Positions 8,392 through 15,517 of a DNA stretch of 38,767 bases are shown piece by piece. Location: positions 1 to 38,767 of the forward strand of contig SUVU01000009.1 of the NCBI GenBank assembly GCA_015061865.1, in the 5' to 3' direction. A program made the position numbers and the translations under genes. The number at the start of each line of letters is the position of its first letter. Position 1 is the first letter of the stretch. This DNA comes from Lentisphaerota bacterium. GTDB lineage: Bacteria; Verrucomicrobiota; Lentisphaeria; Victivallales; Victivallaceae. The notes below the pieces were generated by a model. It worked only from the letters and a program-made list of their open reading frames with translations. It made no database searches and was not told the DNA's origin.

Positions 8392-8765
8392 ATATTGACT
8401 CTCGCCCCGACCATGTAGACCGGCAAAATCAAAATATGCAGAAATAATCTGGTGGGAGCAACCACGCCGCCGCGCACGACATGCACCATGCCTTTGCGGA
8501 ATTTCTTGAACGGCGCACCGATCGTCATTTCGCATAATCCCAGCGGTAAATACAGGATTTGAAACGCGTCTTTGCCGATTTTCAGCAACCCCTCACCGGT
8601 TCCGACCGCCGCCCGGATCAGATACGGCTTTGCCGCCTCTGCCGCTTTCATCGCCACCGGAGCGAGAATCGCCATCGTGATCGGGTCGATCGCCTTTGCT
8701 TTCGGCGGCGGGAATGCCACCATCACGATCGCCAAACTTAAAACTATTAAAATCAAACGTTTCAT
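8388..8765 (-). CDS. Small secreted or membrane-associated protein, unknown
   Basis: I do not recognise this 125-residue protein. It has a clear signal peptide (MKRLILIVLSLAIVMVAF, likely cut after AKA at about residue 25). The mature part is small, basic and Ala/Gly-rich, with a hydrophobic stretch at about 28-45 (PITMAILAPVAMKAA) and another near the C-terminus (LFLHILILPVYMVG). There is no Cys and no repeat. It is the first gene behind the promoter at 8799-8827 and is coupled by ATGA to the DciA-like gene. Function unknown. Confidence 0.7.
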   Translation of the reverse strand: MKRLILIVLSLAIVMVAFPPPKAKAIDPITMAILAPVAMKAAEAAKPYLIRAAVGTGEGLLKIGKDAFQILYLPLGLCEMTIGAPFKKFRKGMVHVVRGGVVAPTRLFLHILILPVYMVGARVNI

Positions 8766-8798
8766 AATCTGCTTTCTGAAAAAATATGCCTTTGATAT

Positions 8799-8827
8799 AC
8801 TATACCATCAACTGCGGCACAATTCAA
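8799..8827 (-). promoter_or_regulatory. Predicted promoter of the small-protein/dciA/glycosidase run
   Basis: Minus strand TTGAAT (8827-8822), 17-bp spacer, TATAGT (8804-8799). The -35 overlaps the murG stop codon. The spacing is ideal; the hexamers are moderate. Confidence 0.4.
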
Positions 8828-9933
8828 TCCAATGCGGCGGAAATTTCCGCAACCATTTTTGCCGCCGCATCCGGCACTGCCAGTTCCCGCATCGCCGTTC
8901 CCATTTGCGCCCATTTTTCCCGGTTGCCGAAAAAATCATCCAGCAGAGAATCAACTTTTGCAACCGTGAATTCACTGTTTGCCACCATTTTTGCCGCCCC
9001 GTGCGACTCAAAATACGCCGCATTATCCGTCTGATGCCCTTCCGCGGCATACGGATACGGCACCAGCACCGAAACTTTGCCGAAAAGTGACAATTCCGCC
9101 GCCGTACTGCCGCCGGAACGGCTGAACACCAGATCCGCCGCCCCCAGACACAATTCCATCTGACTGCAGCTGTCCAACAGCAGTTTCGGGAATCCGGCGT
9201 GCTGATAGCCCTGAACCGTCTCCTCAAATTTGCCTTTGCCGGTCAAATGAATAAGTTGAAATTTTTCTGTTCGACCGCATAAAACTTCCGGCATGACCTG
9301 ATTGAATATTGCCGCCCCCTGACTGCCGCCGGTAACGAGGATGACCGGCAGATCAGCGGTAAAATCCACGCCGAAAACGGCATTTAATTCAGCAATGGCA
9401 TCGGCTTTGGACAAGCCGGTAAACTGCCGCAATTCCGGACGCACCGGCATGCCGGTACAAACGACCCGGCACCGGCAGTTTTGAGAATTCACCGCCGGGA
9501 AACCGGTTCCCAGCACTCTGGCGCTCCGGCTGAATACCCGGTTGGCTTTGCCGATGCGGGCATTGCCGTCATGCAAAAACAGCGGCAGTCGCCGCCACCA
9601 TGCCGCCGCCACCAACGGCGACGTGGCAAATGATCCCATACCCAGCAGCGCCTGCGGTTTGAATTTACGCAGCTGACTCAGCGCCGCAAAAAATCCCCCG
9701 ATCAGTCCGCAGATAAAACGGAACGGAGTTTTGCGGGGATTGGGCATATTCGGCAGCGCCACGGCAGTGATCCCGAATTTTTCAGCGATCTCTTTCTGGG
9801 CGGCAGAGTGTTCCCCGGAAAGCAGGATCAGCACCTCTTTGCCCTGTGATTTCACCTCACGGGCGATACTCAACCCCGGAAAAAAATGACCTCCTGTGCC
9901 GCCGCAGGTGATCGCCAAACGCTCCAAACTCAT
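8824..9933 (-). CDS. murG: UDP-GlcNAc:lipid I N-acetylglucosaminyltransferase MurG
   Basis: A 369-residue GT-B (GT28) protein. The N-terminal GGTGGHFFPGLSIA glycine-rich loop, the central VTGGSQGA, and the donor-site SRSGGSTAAELSLFG with the following PYPYAAEGHQTDNA are all visible. MurG adds GlcNAc to lipid I at the inner face of the membrane, making lipid II. The open frame includes a TTG one codon upstream; the ATG at 9933 has GGAG nine bases before it and is preferred. It lies 15 bases after ftsW, in the order pyrophosphorylase-ftsW-murG, so substrate supply, flippase-side synthase and lipid II synthase share a transcript. Confidence 0.96.
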   Translation of the reverse strand: MSLERLAITCGGTGGHFFPGLSIAREVKSQGKEVLILLSGEHSAAQKEIAEKFGITAVALPNMPNPRKTPFRFICGLIGGFFAALSQLRKFKPQALLGMGSFATSPLVAAAWWRRLPLFLHDGNARIGKANRVFSRSARVLGTGFPAVNSQNCRCRVVCTGMPVRPELRQFTGLSKADAIAELNAVFGVDFTADLPVILVTGGSQGAAIFNQVMPEVLCGRTEKFQLIHLTGKGKFEETVQGYQHAGFPKLLLDSCSQMELCLGAADLVFSRSGGSTAAELSLFGKVSVLVPYPYAAEGHQTDNAAYFESHGAAKMVANSEFTVAKVDSLLDDFFGNREKWAQMGTAMRELAVPDAAAKMVAEISAALD

Positions 9934-9948
9934 CAATTACTTCTCCAT

Positions 9949-11157
9949 TTAACGTCTGCCCAGTTTTTCCCGGAGTGTCCGGGCGATTTTTTCATTGTAA
10001 TCCGGCACACAACTGTCCATTGCGATCGCCACCAGCAATCCGGTCGCCAGCAGTGAACAAACCATATTACTGCCGCCGTAACTCAAAAACGGCGCCGGCA
10101 TACCTTTGGTCGGGAATGTCCCGGAAACCACCCCCAGATTAATGATCGCCTGCAATACCACCCCCAGCGTCAATGCTCCGCCGAGCAGCATCGCTTTGCG
10201 GGAATTCGCCCCAATAGCGATCCGGAAGGCAAAAAATCCCCACAGAATAAACAGCGTTATTACCGCCAGAACTCCGCAAAAGCCCAACTCCTCACCGATG
10301 ATCGCCATGATAAAGTCGGTGTGGTTCTCCGGCAGGAACCCGGCTTTCTGCCGGCTGTTTCCCAAACCTCTGCCGAACCAGAAACCGTCACCGAGAGCAT
10401 AAAATGCGTTAGAGAGCTGATAGCCGCCCTGACTTTTGTATTTTTCCGGATCAAGAAATGTGGTCATCCGGCTCCAGCGCATCGGGTCAAAATACTTGAT
10501 AAAAAACACTCCGCCGGTTATCACTACCGGTACCGGCAGCCAGTAATACCACCGCAAACCGCCGAGAAACATGGTCAGAAATGCCACCACGCCAACCAAT
10601 GCCGAGGTGCCGAGGTCCTTACCCAGCAGGATCAACCCCACCATACAGCCGACTGCGGCCCCCAGCGGCCAGATGCTGTACCGGACTTTCCAGTTGAAAC
10701 TGCCGAATGTCCGCACATGATCGGCACAATAATCTGCGACAAATATCGCCACAGCGATTTTGGTCAATTCCGAAGGCTGAAAGGTGAAGCCCGCCAGATG
10801 GATCCAGCGGTGCGCCCCGTTGACCTCTTTGGAACAGCGCGCCCACAGCAGCAGCACCGCACACCCTGCCAGCCACAATAATGTCCGGCGGCAGAAAAAC
10901 TTATACCCCAGCGCAAATGCCGTCAACCCGCCCAGACTGCCGATCGTCGCCCACAACAGCTGATTGCGGAACAAACGCACCGCCGTCACGCTGGGATCAT
11001 CGCCGCTGGCGGCAGAATAAACCATATTCAGCCCGAATGCCAGCAACACCATCGTCACCAACAGTAATCCGATGGCATTGCGCATCCCCTGCGGCCGGTA
11101 TCCGGTTTCGATTTCCGGCAATTCATTCCGGGTATCTTTTCGCTGCCAGATACTCAC
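9949..11157 (-). CDS. ftsW: SEDS peptidoglycan polymerase FtsW
   Basis: A 402-residue polytopic protein with about ten membrane segments, SEDS family. Signatures: FQPSELTKIA, GKDLGTSAL, LPENHTDFIMAIIGEELG (contains the catalytic aspartate region) and the C-terminal PAPFLSYGGSNM. It polymerises lipid II at the septum with FtsI; its place directly before murG favours FtsW over RodA. The start is GTG, overlapping the upstream stop as GTGA. The next in-frame ATG is 24 codons later and would remove part of the cytoplasmic lead only. Confidence 0.93.
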   Translation of the reverse strand: MSIWQRKDTRNELPEIETGYRPQGMRNAIGLLLVTMVLLAFGLNMVYSAASGDDPSVTAVRLFRNQLLWATIGSLGGLTAFALGYKFFCRRTLLWLAGCAVLLLWARCSKEVNGAHRWIHLAGFTFQPSELTKIAVAIFVADYCADHVRTFGSFNWKVRYSIWPLGAAVGCMVGLILLGKDLGTSALVGVVAFLTMFLGGLRWYYWLPVPVVITGGVFFIKYFDPMRWSRMTTFLDPEKYKSQGGYQLSNAFYALGDGFWFGRGLGNSRQKAGFLPENHTDFIMAIIGEELGFCGVLAVITLFILWGFFAFRIAIGANSRKAMLLGGALTLGVVLQAIINLGVVSGTFPTKGMPAPFLSYGGSNMVCSLLATGLLVAIAMDSCVPDYNEKIARTLREKLGRR

Positions 11158-12572
11158 AGTACCACCGTTTCTCCGGGCAATACGGCGCGCAAACCGGTGG
11201 CTTTTACCAATTCAACAGCATCAGCATCGTCGAATACCAGCCGCGGCGACAATTCGATCACCGCATTGACACTGCCGTCGGCATTGCGGGGAATATTTAC
11301 TCCGGCGGCGCTCAACCGTCTGGCGTTGCGCTCGGAGATCATGATCCGGCAGCTTTCAGCGGAGTCAACTCCGGTGGCGTTTTTAGTCGGCGCAAATACT
11401 TCACTGCGTCCGCCCTCCAGGATCATCACTTTTTCTGCCAGCGGCAGCGCATCAAAGATGAAAGATTCCAGCTTCACCCCGTTGGGTTCTGCCGGAGTGA
11501 CGATATTGCCATCGGCATCCAGAGCCGGTATCTTTTTATCCGCCCGGTGCCACGGCAGCATCAGCGTACCGCCGGAGGTGAGTTTTTCCACAAACTGCCG
11601 GGAAATAACATGGATCGCCGGACTGCCGGCGACGAATGCCAGAGAGCCGTCCGGATTGCGTTTTTCCGCCAATTCATCCGGCAGATCGCTGTACTCGATG
11701 ATCTGGACTTTGCCGCCGGAGACACAGAAATTGCCCAGTTTTTCTTTGGAATTGGTTTTGCTGAGCATCAGCGCACTCATTTCGGAATTTTCCAACGCAT
11801 GCAGTCCGATAAAACGCGGCGAAACCACCGGCACCAGCGGGTTGTCCACCTGAAAATAGGAGATATATTCCACGCCATTGGCAGCCATCATCTCCAACGC
11901 ACCGCTGCGGCGCAGTGCCAACAGCGTACCGCCGTGACCATCCGGAGAGAGCGACAGCGAATTTTTGGCACTCAACAGCAATTTGCCATCCGTACCGAAA
12001 GCGGGCATCGTTCCCTGGGTGAAGAAAAAGACCTGCTCCGGCGCCAAACCGAAAAAGTTCTGCGCCCGGAAAAAGTTTTCCGTCGCCTCCCGGTTGATCG
12101 GGCTGGTCATCAGGAACCAGAGGATGGGTTTACCGTATTTTTCCTGCGCTCTGGCAATAGATTCAGCGAAATAGCCGAAAAGTGTCCGGTTGGTGGCAGG
12201 TCCGATCGGGTATGTGCCTTTGGGCCCGTCAAATCCGAGCCGTGTCCCCTGCCCTCCGGCGACGGTCAGACAGCAGACTTTGCCGGCACGGAGCAGCTCC
12301 ACGCCTTTGGCATCGGCACGCTGATAAAGCTCACTCATGGCACTGTCGGCAGGCTCCAGCGGGAAAAATTCAGCGGGAGCCAAATCAGCGGGGATCACCG
12401 TTTCCGGACGTTTCACCACATATTCAGCGGCAAGACGCGGCAGTTCCTGCCAGTTGACCTGCGCCAACTGCGCCTCGAACTCCTGTTGTGATTCCGCAGA
12501 CAACTCACCGTAAAAACGCAATACCTGTTCCTGACCGGCATTGCGAATCGCCGCCAACAAATTTCCGTCCAT
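11154..12572 (-). CDS. Eukaryote-type UDP-N-acetylhexosamine (UDP-sugar) pyrophosphorylase
   Basis: A 472-residue protein of the UDPGP/UAP family, not the bacterial GlmU type: it lacks a left-handed beta-helix acetyltransferase domain. Nucleotide-binding motif VAGGQGTRLGFDGPKG at residues 104-119; then the LWFLMTSPIN, PDGHGGTL and QVDNPLV segments; later KLESFIFD, and FAPTKNATGVDS, as in eukaryotic UAP1. Expected reaction: GlcNAc-1-P + UTP to UDP-GlcNAc, feeding MurG, though other UDP sugars are possible. GGAGG lies seven bases before the ATG. It heads the ftsW-murG unit with a GTGA overlap, which supports a role in peptidoglycan precursor supply. Confidence 0.85.
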   Translation of the reverse strand: MDGNLLAAIRNAGQEQVLRFYGELSAESQQEFEAQLAQVNWQELPRLAAEYVVKRPETVIPADLAPAEFFPLEPADSAMSELYQRADAKGVELLRAGKVCCLTVAGGQGTRLGFDGPKGTYPIGPATNRTLFGYFAESIARAQEKYGKPILWFLMTSPINREATENFFRAQNFFGLAPEQVFFFTQGTMPAFGTDGKLLLSAKNSLSLSPDGHGGTLLALRRSGALEMMAANGVEYISYFQVDNPLVPVVSPRFIGLHALENSEMSALMLSKTNSKEKLGNFCVSGGKVQIIEYSDLPDELAEKRNPDGSLAFVAGSPAIHVISRQFVEKLTSGGTLMLPWHRADKKIPALDADGNIVTPAEPNGVKLESFIFDALPLAEKVMILEGGRSEVFAPTKNATGVDSAESCRIMISERNARRLSAAGVNIPRNADGSVNAVIELSPRLVFDDADAVELVKATGLRAVLPGETVVL

Positions 12573-12608
12573 AATCTATCCTCCGTTTCAATTTACCGTT
12601 TTTCTATT

Positions 12609-12636
12609 AATTTAACATAAAATCCCGGTAAGTCAA
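12609..12636 (-). promoter_or_regulatory. Predicted promoter of the pyrophosphorylase-ftsW-murG unit
   Basis: Minus strand TTGACT (12636-12631), 16-bp spacer, TAAATT (12614-12609), in the 78-base gap after the glycosidase gene. No convincing terminator hairpin is visible in this gap, so some read-through from the glycosidase operon is possible. Confidence 0.4.
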
Positions 12637-12650
12637 ACGGTACAGCAAAA

Positions 12651-15506
12651 TTATTTCCTGGATGGCTGCAACATGAACCAATAGGTACTGCCCGCAACGG
12701 CATCAATGGTGATTTCAGTCACCGCAGCAGCGATTTTTTTGTTGTTCCGTCCGTTTATCACCGTACTGCGCTGCGGCAGCGTGATCGTATATCTGCCGGG
12801 CATGATACAATGCACCGAAACAAAATTACCGTTCATCTCGACTTGCAATCCGCACCGGCTCGCCACAAAACCTCCGGCTTCTTTGACCAGACGGTTGAAA
12901 TATTCCGGAGTCAAACCGCCGGCATCGGCGATATAAACCGTCCTGAAATCACCGTTATTGCGCCACACGACTGCCGGAGCGCGGTCTTTTTTGTATCTGG
13001 CAACGACGTTAACCCCTTTTTCCGGCACGACGTGAAAACGGTCCGGCTGGCTGTACCGGTCTTTACCGGCATTGAATTTTTCGGTAAAAACAGCCATGTG
13101 CATGGATGAAAGCATATTGCCCGCCCCCGCTTCGGGGACGATCTCATGATCCTGCGGCGCCGGGGTTTTCACGATTTTGAACCCGGTCGCCTCACTGCCG
13201 CCGACGCTGCCGGTACCGCTTAAAAACACCAGAGTCCGGTTGCTGTTTTCAAGAGATTTCACCAGTTTCTGCCGGGGAGGATCCAAATTATACGCCCCGC
13301 CGAAAACAATGGTTTTATACCTTTTCAATGCCGCCGGATCTTTCAGCACATCTTCAAACATAAACAGATCAAACGGCACTCCTGACGATGCCAGCAGATT
13401 CAACTGATTGCCATTGATGAAACCATCGTCAAAATTATAATAATGTCCGGTGACATTGCGCCACATCATCCCCGCTTCATCCATCACATACGCCGTGTCC
13501 GGTTTCCACGAGTTCGGCAATTTGATCAATTTGCGGTAAGTTTTGACGGCACTGCCGATATCTTTGGCGATCTCTGGGGCGGCGAACCAGCCCGGTGCCA
13601 TATCCAGATACCAGTATCCCATATTGCGGGCGATCATCTGACCAGCCATTTTGCGGTTGATGCTCTGCCACATCGGGAAATCCGCCGCATAACTCAAACC
13701 GAGGTTGCGCAACTCCGTTTCCGGGCTGATTGCCGCATAAGTGCGGAGATCGAATTCCAAAACAAGCATTTTGCCGTTACGATGGAAACTTTCCAGCGGC
13801 AGCCGGACCCCGCAGCCCACTGCCGGAGTACGGCGGCTGTACGGCGGCTGGGCGCAGATAATGTCGATCTCTTTGGAATTGATAAAAGAGGTTATATCAT
13901 AAGCACCATTCAGCACTCCGTCAAATGCTCCCATACAATAGCGGATGAAAAAAATCTCTTTGCCGAAACATTTGCGGATGTGGCGGGCAAGATCCTCCTG
14001 CATCCGGAACGGCGCATTTTTCTGGAAATAAAAGAAATCATAGGTTTCCCGGTCGTTTTCCGGGGAGAGCATCCGTTTACTGCTGTCCGGCTGCGGCGGC
14101 ATGACCGTCTCAAAACCGGTGATATCATCCCGGTTCCACGCCTTTTTCAATGCCGCAACGGTACCGTATTTCTGCCGCAGATATTTCCGGTAAGCGGCGG
14201 TGGCAGGCTTGCCGTAATCCAGATGGCGCACCGCGAACTGCCCATCATGCAGACCTTCGATATGCATCCCGACGATACGTTTGCTCAAGCCGGTGCGTTT
14301 CAATTCGTCGATCAGCAACTTGAGATTTTTTTTCACCGCCTCCCGGTAGACCAATGAGTGCATGGAGATCCACGGCCAGCCTTTCTGCCGCTCCACATAA
14401 AAGTCGGCATGGACGGAACCGCCGTACACGACCTGTCCGGTGTGATGCACCCAAACTTCGTCGGGATGTTCGGCGGTGAATTCCACATACGGGTCGATGG
14501 ACACCGACAGGATAAAGTTGGATTTGGGTGCGCTGCGCATCGCTTTGCGCACCAGTTCCACGCCGGATGCCACATCAAATTTGTCTTTGCTCCAGATCCC
14601 GAATTCCCGGCGGGGAGTTTTGCCGAAGCGGATGGGATTCATCTGGATGGTCAAACCGGATTTCTCCAACACTTTGCCGCTGAACACGTTTTTATCCAGC
14701 GACGAATTTTTCGCTTTATAAATCGCCGGAGCCGTAATTTTGCCATCAATCAGCAACCGGGTCGTGCCGTTGATTTTCACCACCTTGCCGGTATGGTCGA
14801 TATCAGCTGCGAGCGCTTTTTCAAATTCATCCTGCGGGATCATATCCACATCATAATTTTTGGTATCACTGCGCCGTTTGCGCATCGCATCCCAGCGTTT
14901 CAATTCAGTTTTCAAATCCCGGATCTGCCAATCATCCCACACGCTGACCGAGGGCACACCGGAAACTACGATCGCCGGAGTTACCGCCGTGCCGCTTTTG
15001 GGGTCGATCTGCCAGCGGGCAAGTTTGCGCTCCCAGACTCCGGGGGCGGTATTGGCGATAAACTGCATTTTAGGTCCGCCGGGACCGCGGCCGTCAAGTT
15101 TTTTGAAATAGGACAAATCCTCTTTTTTGCCGAACATCCGGATAAAACCGGGGGTGTATTCAAAATTGGAGTTGGTACAGCGGACAAAAACTTCACTTTG
15201 CAGTTGAGTTCCCATTTTGCCGCAATACGGCACCCGCGGCGTGATCAGGATATACCCCTCGTGGTTGCTTTTGGTGATCTGCAGCGCTTTTTTGCCGCTG
15301 CGCACTTCGGAAGTAATATATTTGACGCTCCCGGCGGCACCATTGCGGAATTCAACTTTCAAATCGTGTTCCACACTGCCCTCGAAACTCTCGCTCCAGT
15401 ACGGCAGCGGGTCTCGCAGCGGTGAAATATTATCCCACCCGGCGGTCTGCGCCCAGAGCATCCCGGCGCAACTGCACAACATCGCAGTCAATAAACTTTT
15501 TTTCAT
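12651..15506 (-). CDS. Secreted GH42-like glycosidase paralog A
   Basis: A 951-residue protein with a signal peptide (1 to about 20, ending WAQ). An N-terminal beta-rich region (about 30-230) precedes a TIM barrel that begins near the INGTTRLLIDGKITAP segment (about 245-260). The barrel includes GMHIEGLHDGQF (E417, Q423), then DYGKPATAAYRKYLRQKYGT and a LEFDLRTYAA strand with E584, a plausible nucleophile. A glutaminase-like trimerisation domain follows (about 670-800), with VMDEAGMMWRN and a YKTIVFGG strand, then a small C-terminal beta domain. It is the second gene of a two-gene operon, 11 bases after paralog B, with AGGAGGAAGT before the ATG. In similar GH42-like proteins, as I recall them, the position of Q423 is the acid/base Glu, so activity is uncertain. 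Confidence 0.75.
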   Translation of the reverse strand: MKKSLLTAMLCSCAGMLWAQTAGWDNISPLRDPLPYWSESFEGSVEHDLKVEFRNGAAGSVKYITSEVRSGKKALQITKSNHEGYILITPRVPYCGKMGTQLQSEVFVRCTNSNFEYTPGFIRMFGKKEDLSYFKKLDGRGPGGPKMQFIANTAPGVWERKLARWQIDPKSGTAVTPAIVVSGVPSVSVWDDWQIRDLKTELKRWDAMRKRRSDTKNYDVDMIPQDEFEKALAADIDHTGKVVKINGTTRLLIDGKITAPAIYKAKNSSLDKNVFSGKVLEKSGLTIQMNPIRFGKTPRREFGIWSKDKFDVASGVELVRKAMRSAPKSNFILSVSIDPYVEFTAEHPDEVWVHHTGQVVYGGSVHADFYVERQKGWPWISMHSLVYREAVKKNLKLLIDELKRTGLSKRIVGMHIEGLHDGQFAVRHLDYGKPATAAYRKYLRQKYGTVAALKKAWNRDDITGFETVMPPQPDSSKRMLSPENDRETYDFFYFQKNAPFRMQEDLARHIRKCFGKEIFFIRYCMGAFDGVLNGAYDITSFINSKEIDIICAQPPYSRRTPAVGCGVRLPLESFHRNGKMLVLEFDLRTYAAISPETELRNLGLSYAADFPMWQSINRKMAGQMIARNMGYWYLDMAPGWFAAPEIAKDIGSAVKTYRKLIKLPNSWKPDTAYVMDEAGMMWRNVTGHYYNFDDGFINGNQLNLLASSGVPFDLFMFEDVLKDPAALKRYKTIVFGGAYNLDPPRQKLVKSLENSNRTLVFLSGTGSVGGSEATGFKIVKTPAPQDHEIVPEAGAGNMLSSMHMAVFTEKFNAGKDRYSQPDRFHVVPEKGVNVVARYKKDRAPAVVWRNNGDFRTVYIADAGGLTPEYFNRLVKEAGGFVASRCGLQVEMNGNFVSVHCIMPGRYTITLPQRSTVINGRNNKKIAAAVTEITIDAVAGSTYWFMLQPSRK
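15085..15140 (-). repeat. 56-bp block identical to 17955-18010 (copy in paralog A)
   Basis: Every base of 15085-15140 matches 17955-18010, whereas the two genes are otherwise only about half identical as proteins and show many synonymous differences. The block encodes the conserved GKKEDLSYFKKLDGRG core near residues 123-140. Confidence 0.9.
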
Positions 15507-15517
15507 ACTTCCTCCTG

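Noticed and set aside
10881-12491. 536-codon plus-strand open frame opposite the pyrophosphorylase gene
   Set aside because: Shadow of a recognised gene; no ribosome site or family pattern.
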